Positions 7,953 through 17,951 of a stretch of 64,000 nucleotides of DNA are shown in pieces (the first letter of the stretch is position 1; each line of letters begins with the position of its first letter). Origin of the DNA: UKL13-2 sp947085425. GTDB taxonomy: Bacteria; Pseudomonadota; Gammaproteobacteria; Burkholderiales; Usitatibacteraceae. The notes below the pieces were generated by a model, which was not told the origin of the DNA, made no database searches, and worked only from the letters and a program-made list of their open reading frames with translations. The stretch is from the NCBI GenBank assembly GCA_947085425.1, contig CAMTWK010000019.1, positions 3,876-67,875 on the forward strand, given 5' to 3'. Position numbers and translations under genes: made by a program.

Positions 7953-10048
7953 TGAGTCACGAAACCGAAACATTGTTGGTTGAACTTTTCACCGAAGAGC
8001 TGCCGCCCAAGGCGCTGCAAAAATTGGGAGAGGCGTTTGCGCAGGCGATTCATGCCGGCTTGCGAGCTCGCGGATTGACGGAGGCGGACGCAAAAATTGA
8101 AATGTTCGCCACCCCGCGACGGCTGGCGGTGCGCATCGGCAGTGTGCGGGGAGTTGCCCCCGATCGCGCCGAATCCAAAAAATTGATGCCGTCGAAAGTG
8201 GCGTTGGATGCGAATGGCGCGCCGACCCCGGCACTGCAAAAACGCCTGGAAAAGGAAGGGGCGGCGTTCACACAAACATCGCGCAAGATCGAGGGCAATG
8301 AGGAGATCGTTTATCTGAATTTGTCGATCAACGGGGCATCCTTGCAAGAGGGTTTGCAGGCGGTATTGTCTGATGCCATCAGTAAGTTGCCCATTCCGAA
8401 AATGATGACGTATCAATTGGCCGATGGGCTGACCACCGTGCAATTCGTGCGTCCCGCGCATGGCCTGGTGGCAATGCACGGTGAACAGGTGATTGCTGTC
8501 ACTGCACTGGGATTAGCCGCCGGCAATGTCGTTCACGGCCATCGTTTTCAGGGTGCCAAAGACATCAACTTGAGACACGCCAACGAATACGAAACACGTT
8601 TGGAAAAAGACGGTGGCGTGATCGCCTCGTTTGCAAAACGTCGTAACGAAATTGAGCGCTTATTGATCTTGCACGCCGACCAATGTGGTGAAGTGCTGGG
8701 CAATCGCGACGACTATGTGGCGTTGCTCGATGAAGTCACGGGGCTGGTGGAAATGCCGACGGTGTACGTCGGTCAATTTGAGCGCGAGTTTCTGGCGGTG
8801 CCCGCCGAGTGTCTGATATTGACCATGAAGCTCAATCAAAAATACTTTCCAATGTTTCATTCGGAGGGCGGATTGACGTCACGTTTTTTGATGGTCTCCA
8901 ACATGCGCCTTGATGATCCGCGCACGGTGATCGAAGGCAACCAGCGGGTGATCCGGCCGCGGCTGGCCGATGCGCGGTTCTTTTTTGAGACGGACAAAAA
9001 AATTAAATTGGTGGATCGTCTGCCGAAGCTGGCGAACGTGGTGTATCACAACAAGCTAGGTTCGCAGGGTGAGCGGGTTGAGCGAGTGCGTCTGCTGGCG
9101 GGCGAAATCGCCACAAGCATCGGCGCGAACCGGCTCATGGCCGAGCGTGCCGCCACCTTGGCCAAGGTCGATCTGGTCTCCGACATGGTCGGTGAATTTC
9201 CGGAATTGCAGGGCATCATGGGGCGCCATTATGCATTGCACGATGGCGAATCCGCCACGGTTGCCGATGCCATTCAGCAGCACTACCAGCCGCGTTTTTC
9301 GGGCGATGCACTGCCTGCCCATCCGGTGGGCCTGGCACTGGCACTGGCGGACAAAATGGAAACTCTGGCCGGCTTGTTCAGCATCGGCCAGGAGCCCACC
9401 GGTGATAAAGATCCGTTTGCGTTGCGCCGCCACGCGCTGGGTGTGGTGCGCATGTTGATCGAGCGTGATTTACCGCTGAGTGTGCATGACTTGACCGTGT
9501 TGGCGCTCAAGCCATTTGTGAACACGGTGCCGGAGGCGAACGAAAAACTGGCCACCTACATTTTTGACCGATTGGCCGGTTATCTGCGTGAGCTGGGTTA
9601 TACCGCGCTGGAAATCGACGCGGTGGTCAGCCTGCGGCCGCCGCGCTGGGCGGAATTGCCGGCGCGGCTTGGTGCAGTGCGTGCGTTTTCAACACTTGCC
9701 CAAGCACAAGCACTGGCAGCGGCAAACAAGCGTATTGGCAATATTCTCAAGAAAGCGGATGGCGCGGCTGGCGACTACGACAAATCCAGATTTGTGGAGG
9801 CCGCCGAAACAGCGCTGGCCAATGCGATGGAAGCCGTCGTGCCCCAAGCCCGGCAACAATTCGACGCGGCGGATTATGAGGGATCACTCAAATCCCTCGC
9901 CGCGCTGCGCGAGCCGGTGGACGTTTTTTTTGATCAAGTCATGGTCAACGCCGATGACCCCGCAATACGCGCCAACCGGCTGGGCCTGTTGGCGACCCTG
10001 CACCGCGAAATGAACCGCGTTGCCGACCTGTCGAAATTGGCAGCCTAG
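7952..10048 (+). CDS. glyS: Glycyl-tRNA synthetase beta subunit
   Basis: Beta chain of GlyRS (698 aa), responsible for tRNA recognition. It opens with the family signature LLVELFTEELPPKAL; a HD-like domain (ADKMETLAGLFSIGQEPTGDKDPFALRR, about residue 470) and a C-terminal DALR-type helical domain follow. The start is GTG overlapping the glyQ stop by one base. gmhB follows after a 17-bp gap. Confidence 0.98.
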   Translation: MSHETETLLVELFTEELPPKALQKLGEAFAQAIHAGLRARGLTEADAKIEMFATPRRLAVRIGSVRGVAPDRAESKKLMPSKVALDANGAPTPALQKRLEKEGAAFTQTSRKIEGNEEIVYLNLSINGASLQEGLQAVLSDAISKLPIPKMMTYQLADGLTTVQFVRPAHGLVAMHGEQVIAVTALGLAAGNVVHGHRFQGAKDINLRHANEYETRLEKDGGVIASFAKRRNEIERLLILHADQCGEVLGNRDDYVALLDEVTGLVEMPTVYVGQFEREFLAVPAECLILTMKLNQKYFPMFHSEGGLTSRFLMVSNMRLDDPRTVIEGNQRVIRPRLADARFFFETDKKIKLVDRLPKLANVVYHNKLGSQGERVERVRLLAGEIATSIGANRLMAERAATLAKVDLVSDMVGEFPELQGIMGRHYALHDGESATVADAIQQHYQPRFSGDALPAHPVGLALALADKMETLAGLFSIGQEPTGDKDPFALRRHALGVVRMLIERDLPLSVHDLTVLALKPFVNTVPEANEKLATYIFDRLAGYLRELGYTALEIDAVVSLRPPRWAELPARLGAVRAFSTLAQAQALAAANKRIGNILKKADGAAGDYDKSRFVEAAETALANAMEAVVPQARQQFDAADYEGSLKSLAALREPVDVFFDQVMVNADDPAIRANRLGLLATLHREMNRVADLSKLAA

Positions 10049-10065
10049 GCCGGATCGCCCAAATC

Positions 10066-10635
10066 ATGCCAACCACTTCCAAATTAATCATTCTTGATCG
10101 TGATGGCGTGATCAATGAGGACAGCGCGCAGTTTATTAAATCGCCCACGGAGTGGAAGGCCATTCCCGGTTCCATCGAGGCAATCGCCAGTCTCAATCGT
10201 GCCGGCTATCGGGTGGTGGTGGCGACCAATCAATCCGGTATTGGCCGCGGTCTGTTTGACATGGCCACACTCGCGTCGATCAACGACAAGATGGTTGAAA
10301 TGGTATTCCGCCAGGGCGGTCGGATTGATGCGGTTTTTTTCTGTCCACATACCGATGAAGATCGTTGCCAATGCCGCAAGCCCAATATCGGCATGTTTAC
10401 CGATATTGCCGCGCGTTTCAAAGTCGGGTTGGCGGGCGTGCCCACCATTGGTGATTCATTGCGCGATTTACAAGCCGGTGTTGTTGTCGGTTGTCTGCCG
10501 ATATTGGTGCTGACCGGTAAGGGAAAAAAAACCAGCCAACACGCTGCACTGCCGCCCGGCACCCGTGTGTTTGCCGATTTGGCAGAAGCGGTTCGTCAAT
10601 TGGTGAGCGAAGTCACGCTCGGTACACGCCCATGA
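10066..10635 (+). CDS. gmhB: D-glycero-beta-D-manno-heptose-1,7-bisphosphate 7-phosphatase GmhB
   Basis: HAD-superfamily phosphatase of ADP-heptose synthesis for the LPS inner core. HAD motif I is DRDGVINED near residue 11 and motif II is VVVATNQSG. The zinc-binding loop has the Cys/His set in CPHTDEDRCQCRKP, characteristic of GmhB and histidinol-phosphatase relatives. GDSLRDLQAG is motif IV. At 189 aa it has the normal size. The stop overlaps the plsC start by 4 bp (ATGA). Confidence 0.94.
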   Translation: MPTTSKLIILDRDGVINEDSAQFIKSPTEWKAIPGSIEAIASLNRAGYRVVVATNQSGIGRGLFDMATLASINDKMVEMVFRQGGRIDAVFFCPHTDEDRCQCRKPNIGMFTDIAARFKVGLAGVPTIGDSLRDLQAGVVVGCLPILVLTGKGKKTSQHAALPPGTRVFADLAEAVRQLVSEVTLGTRP

Positions 10636-11345
10636 TTATTGTGCGCTCCATATTGTTTTTTGTGCTGGCTGTGCTGGTGACGATTGTATATGGTGCCTTC
10701 ACGGTGCCACTCGCCATTGTTTGGCATGACGTAGGTTATGAGTGCGCCAGGTCATGGGGCAAACAAATATTGTGGCTTGCCAAACACGTTTGTGGCATTG
10801 ATTACCAGATGCGTGGTTTGGAAAACATGCCCAATACGCCGGTGGTGGTGATGTCCAAACATCAATCCGCATGGGAGACAGTGGGAATTTTGAGTCATGT
10901 GCCGCGGGCCGCGTGGATCATTAAGAAAGAACTATTGTGGGTGCCGATCATCGGCTGGGTTTTAGGCGGGCTCAAGTCCATTTCGATTGATCGTAAAAGC
11001 GGTCGCAGTGCACGTGATCAGATTTTAGAGCAGGGACGTGAGCGCCTCAAAAGTGGTTACTGGGTCATTATTTTTCCCGAGGGGACCCGTGTTGCACCCG
11101 GAGAAAAACGCAAATATGGCATGGGCGGCTCGTTGCTCGCGACCGCGACCGGCACACCGGTATTGCCGATTGCACACAATGCCGGTGAATGTTGGCGACG
11201 CAATGCGTTTTTAAAATATCCGGGCAAAGTGACCATGTCGATCGGCCCGGCTATTGGGACCGCGGGTAAAGACGCCGCAATGGTCAATGCAGAAGTGGAG
11301 GCGTGGATTGAATCTGAAATGTTGACGTTGCCAAAGGTCAACTGA
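10632..11345 (+). CDS. plsC: 1-acyl-sn-glycerol-3-phosphate acyltransferase PlsC
   Basis: Membrane enzyme that converts lysophosphatidic acid to phosphatidic acid. An N-terminal hydrophobic segment (residues 3-25) anchors it. The catalytic motif is KHQSAWE near residue 76, an H-x4-E form instead of the textbook H-x4-D of E. coli PlsC. FPEGTR near residue 152 is the glycerol-phosphate-binding block. At 237 aa it has the family length. The 4-bp overlap with gmhB indicates an operon joining LPS-heptose and phospholipid synthesis. Confidence 0.93.
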   Translation: MIIVRSILFFVLAVLVTIVYGAFTVPLAIVWHDVGYECARSWGKQILWLAKHVCGIDYQMRGLENMPNTPVVVMSKHQSAWETVGILSHVPRAAWIIKKELLWVPIIGWVLGGLKSISIDRKSGRSARDQILEQGRERLKSGYWVIIFPEGTRVAPGEKRKYGMGGSLLATATGTPVLPIAHNAGECWRRNAFLKYPGKVTMSIGPAIGTAGKDAAMVNAEVEAWIESEMLTLPKVN

Positions 11346-11349
11346 AGCC

Positions 11350-12168
11350 ATGCCCTACGATTTGTTCGATCAGTTAACAGAATTTTTAGCGCCCAAGTCG
11401 GTCAGGGATGCAAACCCCCGTTCTCCCACCCACACCCGCCCGGCCAAGGAAGAAAGTGAACATTCCATTGCGCTTGATGGCCGCCGGGTCGATTACAAAC
11501 TGGTGCGGCGTCGTGGTCGACGCGGCGTGGGTCTGAAGGTCGACGGTGCCGGCCTGACTGTGGCGGCATCGTTGACCACACCGATTTCGGTCATTGAAGG
11601 CATGATCGACCAACACGCCAATTGGGTAGCCAAAAAACTTGGGCAGTGGTCTCACCGACAAATCGTGCCGCAGCGCTGGGAGACTGGCACGACCATTGCG
11701 TATATGGGTGAACATCTGACTTTGATGATCGACGTTGGCCATGCCCGCGCCAGTGTGGAACGCGCCGATGCGCCGATGGCACATTTGTTCGTGAAAGTCA
11801 AAACGGCGGATCCGGTTTTGATCGAAAAAGCGGTGGTGACATGGATGAAAAAACAGGCCTTGCCGCATTTTGCGCAGCGTGCGTTTTTGTTTGCACGATT
11901 GCACCAGCTCACGCCGCCACGGGTATTTCTTTCCAGCGCCAATAGCCGTTGGGGCAGTTGCAACAGCCGCCGCGAAGTGCGTTTTTCATGGCGCCTGATC
12001 AAGGCCGGGCCAGGCTTGATTGATTATGTTGTTTGCCATGAGCTTGCCCATTTGCGGCATATGAATCATTCCGCGGCGTTTTGGGCGGAGGTGAAACGTA
12101 TGTGCCCGGAATACGAGACATTGAAAAAGGAGCTGGATCGAAACGATCACGCTTATCGGGCGTTTTAG
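11350..12168 (+). CDS. YgjP-like (DUF45/SprT-type) zinc metallopeptidase
   Basis: Cytosolic 272-aa protein with the zinc signature HELAHLRHMNHSAAFW (HExxH plus a downstream His) near residue 228. SSANSRWGSCNSRREVRFSWRL upstream is the typical YgjP/DUF45 block. The family is annotated as an M48-like metal-dependent hydrolase, and its substrate is not settled. It starts 4 bases after plsC ends and runs into the convergent rsmA with a 57-bp gap that holds no clear terminator. Confidence 0.88.
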   Translation: MPYDLFDQLTEFLAPKSVRDANPRSPTHTRPAKEESEHSIALDGRRVDYKLVRRRGRRGVGLKVDGAGLTVAASLTTPISVIEGMIDQHANWVAKKLGQWSHRQIVPQRWETGTTIAYMGEHLTLMIDVGHARASVERADAPMAHLFVKVKTADPVLIEKAVVTWMKKQALPHFAQRAFLFARLHQLTPPRVFLSSANSRWGSCNSRREVRFSWRLIKAGPGLIDYVVCHELAHLRHMNHSAAFWAEVKRMCPEYETLKKELDRNDHAYRAF

Positions 12169-12225
12169 AAACTCTTTTATCCACGGGTCGTTTCGACACA
12201 AAACGGCCGGAAAATAGCGTCCGTT

Positions 12226-13008
12226 CTATTGTTTGGTTTTGCCGATCATTGGGCGGTCTGCCAGCGCGACAAATTCAGCCACCGACAATGTTTCCGCGCG
12301 CCGTTGCGGGTCGATGCCACACGCGGCAATTTCCGTGGTGGTGAGAAATGGCTTTAAGGTATTGCCGAGTGTCTTGCGCCGCTGGCCAAATCCGGCGGTG
12401 ACCATCGCGGCAAAACGGTTGTCACTTTTGGCGCGTAGCCGGTGTGCATCAAGTGGCACCATCTGCACAATCGCCGAATCAACTTTGGGAGGCGGCGTGA
12501 ATGCACCCGGCGGGACATTAAATAGTTTGGTGACCGCAAACCGGTACTGCAACATGACCGACAACCGCCCGTAGTCGCGCGAGTCCGGCGCGGCGACCAT
12601 GCGGTCCACCACTTCTTTTTGCAGCATAAAAGTGCCGTCAATTAGTTGCTCGGCAAAGGCGCCCAAATGAAACAAAAACGGTGTGGAGATGTTGTAGGGC
12701 AGGTTGCCCACACATCGAAACGCGCCGCCTAAGATTGAAAAATCAAACGCCAGCACGTCCTGTTCATGAACCGTCAGTGTGGCCGGATCAAATCGAGTAC
12801 GTAACGCCGCCGCCAGATCGCGGTCAATTTCCACAACGTGTAAATGCGAAACTTGTTCAAGCAGTGGCGCGGTGAGCGCGCCCGGACCGGGACCGATTTC
12901 AATCATCACATCGTTTGGCTGCGCATAAATGGCGCTGACAATACGGTCAATGTAATGGCGGTCGGTTAAAAAGTGCTGGCCGAATTGTTTTTTGGCGCGT
13001 GGCAGCAT
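12226..13008 (-). CDS. rsmA: RsmA (KsgA), 16S rRNA adenine(1518/1519)-N6-dimethyltransferase
   Basis: SAM-dependent enzyme that dimethylates two adjacent adenosines in helix 45 of 16S rRNA. It starts with ARAKKQFGQHFL, SAM motif I is IEIGPGPGALT and the target-base motif is NLPYN. At 260 aa it has normal length. It is the last gene of the reverse cluster lptD-surA-pdxA-rsmA, with 3 bp between the pdxA stop and its ATG. The apaG gene that follows in E. coli is here moved to about 26.3 kb. Confidence 0.97.
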   Translation of the reverse strand: MLPRAKKQFGQHFLTDRHYIDRIVSAIYAQPNDVMIEIGPGPGALTAPLLEQVSHLHVVEIDRDLAAALRTRFDPATLTVHEQDVLAFDFSILGGAFRCVGNLPYNISTPFLFHLGAFAEQLIDGTFMLQKEVVDRMVAAPDSRDYGRLSVMLQYRFAVTKLFNVPPGAFTPPPKVDSAIVQMVPLDAHRLRAKSDNRFAAMVTAGFGQRRKTLGNTLKPFLTTTEIAACGIDPQRRAETLSVAEFVALADRPMIGKTKQ

Positions 13009-13011
13009 GGG

Positions 13012-14001
13012 TCAGCTTGAGGAAGTGGTGCGGCCGGAGCTGTCCACCCGCGCCGCCAGTTCTATCGCCAACTCAACCGCAGAAAACATACTGCCGGTGT
13101 CGATCATGCCGACTTTGCCGGCCAAATGCAGTGCTGTGCCATGGTCGACCGAAGTGCGAATAATGGGCAGGCCGAGAGTAACGTTAACCCCCTGGCCAAA
13201 ACTTTTGTGTTTCAAAACCGGTAGGCCCTGATCGTGATACATCGCCAGCACGGCGTCGGCACGATCTAGATACGGCGCGGTAAAAAGAGTATCTGCCGGA
13301 AGCGGTCCTTCCAGCAACATGCCTTGTTGCTGAAGTTGTTGAATTACCGGCGCAATGATTTCAATTTCTTCCCGACCCAGATGGCCGGATTCACCCGCAT
13401 GGGGATTGAGGCCGGCAACCAGGATACGTGGCTTGGTGATGGCAAATTTTTCATGTAGGTCTTGGTGAAGAACGCGCAAGGTGTCCATCAGGCGTTGACG
13501 CGTGATGGCTGCCGGCACCTCACGCAGCGGCATATGAATGGTGGTGAGTGCCACGCGCAATACCGGGTTGGTGCCGCCCACCAACATCATCACTACAAAC
13601 GGAGCAGCGGTTTTTTCGGCAAGGTATTCGGTGTGCCCGGTAAAGGCGACACCGGCGTCATTGATCACCGATTTTTGTACGGGTGCCGTCACCATGGCGG
13701 CAAATTCACCCGACTGGCAGCCGCTGATGGCGCGATCCAACAGGGCCAACACGTGGCCGGCATTGCCGGAATTCAATGTGCCCGCGGCGGCGGGTGTGTT
13801 CAAAGCAATATGCTGAACGGATAATGCTGATATGTTGACGTCATGGATGGCGGCGCGCTGCGCAATCAAATTATGGTCGCCGATCACCACCAGCTTATCG
13901 GCGAAATGTGCTTGCGACAGCAGTGCGCAAAGATCGGGGCCGATGCCGGCGGGTTCACCGGCGGTGATGGCGATTTTCATTGGATGTGCGGGGTTGAACA
14001 T
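13012..14001 (-). CDS. pdxA: 4-hydroxythreonine-4-phosphate dehydrogenase PdxA
   Basis: NAD-dependent enzyme of the DXP-dependent pyridoxal-phosphate pathway. The N-terminal block is AITAGEPAGIGPDLC. Metal-binding histidines are in TGHTEYLAE and AMYHDQGLPVLK, and the C-terminal PIIRTSVDHGTA is a family signature. Three in-frame ATGs are candidates (14022, 14001, 13980); the one at 14001 gives 329 aa, the usual size. None has a clear ribosome-binding site. It lies between surA and rsmA as in E. coli. Confidence 0.95.
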   Translation of the reverse strand: MFNPAHPMKIAITAGEPAGIGPDLCALLSQAHFADKLVVIGDHNLIAQRAAIHDVNISALSVQHIALNTPAAAGTLNSGNAGHVLALLDRAISGCQSGEFAAMVTAPVQKSVINDAGVAFTGHTEYLAEKTAAPFVVMMLVGGTNPVLRVALTTIHMPLREVPAAITRQRLMDTLRVLHQDLHEKFAITKPRILVAGLNPHAGESGHLGREEIEIIAPVIQQLQQQGMLLEGPLPADTLFTAPYLDRADAVLAMYHDQGLPVLKHKSFGQGVNVTLGLPIIRTSVDHGTALHLAGKVGMIDTGSMFSAVELAIELAARVDSSGRTTSSS

Positions 14002-14063
14002 CACTGTATCTAAATGCAGCAATGCGTTTGACGATTAATCCCGGGGCGCGACGGCTGAGATGT

Positions 14064-15470
14064 TTAGCCCTTGTCGTCTAAACGATATTCAACAAACGCA
14101 CGGTCGCGGGTTTGGCGCAGCCAGTCGGTGAACGCCTCGTCTGCCTTGCGGGCACGGATGGCGTTACGGGCGACGGCGCGTTTACGGTCTTCCGACAATC
14201 CCTCACTGCGGCGCTCCTGTACCTGCAAAATGTGCCAGCCAAACGGCGACTGGAACGGTTGCGAGAGTTCGTTATCGCGCAATTGATTCATGACCCGTTC
14301 AAATTCCGGAACGGTATCACCCGGAGACATCCAGCCCAAATCGCCGCCCTTGCTTGAGGACGGGTCATCGGAGTGGACTTTTGCCAATTCGGCAAATTCG
14401 GCACCGCCAATAATTCGCTCGCGTAAACGTTGCAGACGATTACGCGCTTCTTCATCCGTCAGGCCGTCTTTATTGCGAACCAAAATGTGCCGCCCCTTGG
14501 TTTGTTGAATCGACGGGGTGGCACTTTTGCCGCGTTTGTCCAGCAGTTTGACGATATGAAAGCCATTGGGTGAACGCAAGATATCGGTTGCATCACCCGG
14601 CTGCAGTGAGTTGATGGCCTCCAGAAAAATCGCCGGCAACCGATTGGATTCCCGCCATCCCAAGCTGCCGCCTTGCAGGGCGTCGGGCGCGTCGGAGTAC
14701 TGCGCGGAAATTTGCGCGAACTCGGCGCCTTTGCGCAATTCGCTCAACGCCTGCATGGCGCGTTTGCGGCGCGTTTCAACTTGTGCGGGTGTGGCTTGTT
14801 CTGGAACCACCACCAGAATATGCGCCAGTCTAAATTCTTGATTGGTACTTTGTTCGCGAATTTCGAGGGCCAACTGGGTATCGACCTCGGCCTCGGTAAC
14901 GGAAATATTGCCTTCCACTTCGCGCTCGCGCAGCCGCGACATCGTTACCTGATTGCGAATGTCTTCGCGAAATTTTTGCCAGGTAATGCCATCCTGTTCC
15001 AGCAAACGGCGGAATTCGGTCATCGAAACGCCATTTTCGTCGGCGATACGTTGCAGGGTTTTGTCGAGAGTGGAGTCGTCGACACGAATGCCGGTTTCCC
15101 TGGCTTCCTGAACCTGCACACGATCATTGATCATGCGTTCGAGCATTTGTTTTTGCAGCGCATCCTGCGGCGGCAGCGGGGTGCCGGCCTTTTGCAAGTT
15201 CTTGGCGACCATGGCCATTTGTTCGTTTAACTCGCCGAGTGTGATGACTTCGTTATTCACCACGGCGACGATGCGGTCGACTGCAATCACGCCACCGGCA
15301 CGGGCGGGTGCGGTCATGCGTGCATCTATTTTTGGTTGTGCACCCGCGCCGGGTGCAGCCACCGGCGTACCCGGTAACATCGGGTTGTTCGGCAAAATGG
15401 GGGATTGCGCGTTTGCGGCTACTGCGGTGACCAAACCGGTCAATACAACACAAGAAAAATGAAACTTCAT
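14064..15470 (-). CDS. surA: SurA, periplasmic chaperone and peptidyl-prolyl isomerase
   Basis: Periplasmic chaperone for outer-membrane beta-barrels, including LptD encoded just upstream. A signal peptide ends near AANAQ (about residue 22). The N-terminal SurA domain begins at VDRIVAVVNNEVITLGEL. Two parvulin domains follow (about residues 215-315 and 330-430), each with the GGSLGW or GGDLGW type motif. At 468 aa it is about 40 residues longer than E. coli SurA, because of a Pro/Ala-rich linker after the signal peptide (residues 23-60). Confidence 0.96.
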   Translation of the reverse strand: MKFHFSCVVLTGLVTAVAANAQSPILPNNPMLPGTPVAAPGAGAQPKIDARMTAPARAGGVIAVDRIVAVVNNEVITLGELNEQMAMVAKNLQKAGTPLPPQDALQKQMLERMINDRVQVQEARETGIRVDDSTLDKTLQRIADENGVSMTEFRRLLEQDGITWQKFREDIRNQVTMSRLREREVEGNISVTEAEVDTQLALEIREQSTNQEFRLAHILVVVPEQATPAQVETRRKRAMQALSELRKGAEFAQISAQYSDAPDALQGGSLGWRESNRLPAIFLEAINSLQPGDATDILRSPNGFHIVKLLDKRGKSATPSIQQTKGRHILVRNKDGLTDEEARNRLQRLRERIIGGAEFAELAKVHSDDPSSSKGGDLGWMSPGDTVPEFERVMNQLRDNELSQPFQSPFGWHILQVQERRSEGLSEDRKRAVARNAIRARKADEAFTDWLRQTRDRAFVEYRLDDKG

Positions 15471-15562
15471 ATCACCATCCGTCGAAAAAAATCAGGAACC
15501 CCCCCGCTATCGGCAACAACGGCAGCGGGTATAAATTGTGTGTACTGCTCAAAACGCCCGGT

Positions 15563-17890
15563 TTAGCGATCGTCGGATCGCCGGTAACCGGCAATATTCT
15601 GTTTGATTGTGTCAAACGGGTTGATGCCCAGCTTTGACAAGCCTTTCAGCTCAAGTTGCAGCTGAATCGAGTTTGAATATTGGTTCGTTGCCGTGGTAAA
15701 ACGATGCGCCACCATGCGGATTTCCCAGCAGCCCTGATTATACTCGACGCCAATCAGGCCCTCGAGTAATCGCCGGTCTTGAATGGAGTGGTTGGCGCGG
15801 GCCAGCAAGGTCCAGCCCGGGGCAGACTTGCCAAACGGCCACTGGGTGGAAATATCGACCTGTTTGAGGGAGTCACGGGTAAATCGGTAGGAGAAATTGA
15901 CCAGTCGGCCACCGTCGGCGTTATAGCGGGCGGCAATATTGGATTTTTGAAACTGGCCGCGACTGGCTGAATATTGAAAACTTGAATCCAACGACCAGTT
16001 GTTGGACACTTGCCCGCTGACGGCAAACAGCAGGTCGGACTGGCTGGCCGTGCCCAATTCTTCAGGCGCCACACCCAGCGCCGTGCCGGATAAAGACACC
16101 AATTGCGGCCGAAAATAGTAGCGTTGGCCGATGGCCGCTCGCAGGCGCTCGATGCCGGTGGCGTTTTCGATGAAGCGGGTGGTGACGGCGGCGGTCAATT
16201 GGCGGGCGTCGGAGATGCGGTCACCGCCAACAAACAAATTTTCGTTAAAAATTTGCGCAAAGTTGAAGTCGGTCTCGGACGTCGAGAACTGGGGCAATTT
16301 GGCTTGTTCGCGAAACGGCACGTACAAATAGAACAGTCGCGGCTCGAGCGTCTGGGTCACGGATTGTTTAAAAACCGTAAACGGGCGCTCAAATGCCAGC
16401 CCGCTATCAATGCTAAAGATCGGCAGCGAACGGGTGCCGCCGCTAAAGCCGCTGGTATTGCCGGTCAGCTCGTACCGGGTGACGTGATAGCCGATTTTTG
16501 GCGTGACAAAGGCGAACGGTCGCTTGATCGCATAAGCGAGTGACGGGTAAATCAGCAGCCGCTGCCCGTTTACCAGGGTGGGGTGGCGAAAGTCGGTGTA
16601 TTCACCAAAAGTATTAAATTCAACGCCGTCAAAACGAGCGGGGCGGGCGTTAAAAGACAATTGTGGCGCCAATTTATAGGGTGTGACAATCGGCGCAAGC
16701 GGGTCTTGCAGGGTCTGAAAGCTCAGTGTGCGCAGATTAAAGTTGCCAAAGTCAGATGCGTAGTTCAGCGCAACATCGCGTGGCAGATTGGTTTGCGCTG
16801 TATTGGCGATGCGGGTCGAAAGATCGCGAAAATAGTTGTCATCCGATACCTTTTGCGCATTAATCAGGGCGCTCCAGCCGCGACCCAGAAAGCCAAGTTG
16901 GCGGTCAAGATTTTGAAAGTGCCGCCACGACCAAAAGTAGCGGTCGCTCGTGGCTTCGCGGTCGTTGGGTAAATATTCACCGTCGAATTGGCCGACTGCG
17001 GTCGGCCGCAAATAACGTAGTTCACTGCCAAATTGCATGCCGCGACGGGTGTAAATTTTAGGCGTCAGGGTTGCGTCTGTATGGGCTGAAATGTTCCAGT
17101 AATACGGTACGGCAAATTCGCCGCCGCTCCTGGATGACGAGCCAAAGGAGGGCGGCAAAAACCCTGATTTGCGTTCGTTGTTCAGCGGGAAGGTGATAAA
17201 AGGCGCGTACATGATCGGCACGCCCTTGAACTCGACAAACCCATTGATGGCGGTGCCAACGTTGGTGCCGCGATTAAGCGCCAACTCATTAACCTTGAGC
17301 ATCCACTCATTTTCGCCGGGCTTGCAGGTGGTGTATTCGGCTTTGAACAGACGTTCTTTGTTTTCCCCTTCAAAGTTGATGCGACTGGCGATGCCGCGGG
17401 CTTCAAATCGTTGTGAAGGGCGGGCTGGGTCTTTGGAGAAAAAAAAACTTGGCGAGGTAATAAAGCCGGTGTCGGTGCCGAGTCGCAACAACATGTCGAC
17501 ACCGGTAATGACGTCGCCGCCCCGATCCAGACGGATGTCGCCTTTGGCGGTCACGGTGTCGTTGACTTTGTCAAAAGTAATTTCCGCGGCTGTCAGTTTC
17601 AGTGTGTCCTGGGTGAGGGTGACATTGCCCTCTGCGCGGACCGATTTTTGCACCACTCCGTCGATTTGATTGGCCTCAATGACCCGAACCGTCACTTTGT
17701 TGCGGGTAATCATTGCGTCGGGTGCCGGCAGGGTCTTTTCAAATTTTTTGCCTTCCCGGACAGCGTCGTTCAGGTCTGCTTGTGTCAGCGGGGTGACCAG
17801 TTGGGCGTTTCCGGCGGTTGAGGCCGTCAATAAGGCGAAAAAAACGAACCATCCTGACCGGCGCAACGTCGGCATACGGGGTGCGGACAT
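15563..17890 (-). CDS. lptD: LPS-assembly outer-membrane protein LptD
   Basis: Outer-membrane beta-barrel that, with LptE, inserts LPS into the outer leaflet. A signal peptide (GWFVFFALLTASTAGNAQ) is followed by an OstA/LptA-like jellyroll (about residues 75-200) and a long barrel domain. I chose ATG 17890 (MSAPRMP), giving 775 aa; the frame is open for 45 more codons upstream, but these lack signal-peptide character. The mature protein has only two cysteines, in YTTCKPGE and NQGCWEIR, whereas E. coli LptD has four; they could form one N-domain/barrel disulfide. The surA gene follows 92 bp downstream. Confidence 0.95.
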   Translation of the reverse strand: MSAPRMPTLRRSGWFVFFALLTASTAGNAQLVTPLTQADLNDAVREGKKFEKTLPAPDAMITRNKVTVRVIEANQIDGVVQKSVRAEGNVTLTQDTLKLTAAEITFDKVNDTVTAKGDIRLDRGGDVITGVDMLLRLGTDTGFITSPSFFFSKDPARPSQRFEARGIASRINFEGENKERLFKAEYTTCKPGENEWMLKVNELALNRGTNVGTAINGFVEFKGVPIMYAPFITFPLNNERKSGFLPPSFGSSSRSGGEFAVPYYWNISAHTDATLTPKIYTRRGMQFGSELRYLRPTAVGQFDGEYLPNDREATSDRYFWSWRHFQNLDRQLGFLGRGWSALINAQKVSDDNYFRDLSTRIANTAQTNLPRDVALNYASDFGNFNLRTLSFQTLQDPLAPIVTPYKLAPQLSFNARPARFDGVEFNTFGEYTDFRHPTLVNGQRLLIYPSLAYAIKRPFAFVTPKIGYHVTRYELTGNTSGFSGGTRSLPIFSIDSGLAFERPFTVFKQSVTQTLEPRLFYLYVPFREQAKLPQFSTSETDFNFAQIFNENLFVGGDRISDARQLTAAVTTRFIENATGIERLRAAIGQRYYFRPQLVSLSGTALGVAPEELGTASQSDLLFAVSGQVSNNWSLDSSFQYSASRGQFQKSNIAARYNADGGRLVNFSYRFTRDSLKQVDISTQWPFGKSAPGWTLLARANHSIQDRRLLEGLIGVEYNQGCWEIRMVAHRFTTATNQYSNSIQLQLELKGLSKLGINPFDTIKQNIAGYRRSDDR

Positions 17891-17951
17891 TGTTTGTGTG
17901 TGGACTGCGGAAGCGGGATGATAAAATTTGCGCACTATTGTTGGAATAAAA

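Noticed and set aside
10849..10882. PlsC active-site mutation (H-x4-E instead of H-x4-D)
   Set aside because: KHQSxWE is, as I recall, the normal form in many beta- and gammaproteobacterial PlsC proteins, so it is not a lesion.
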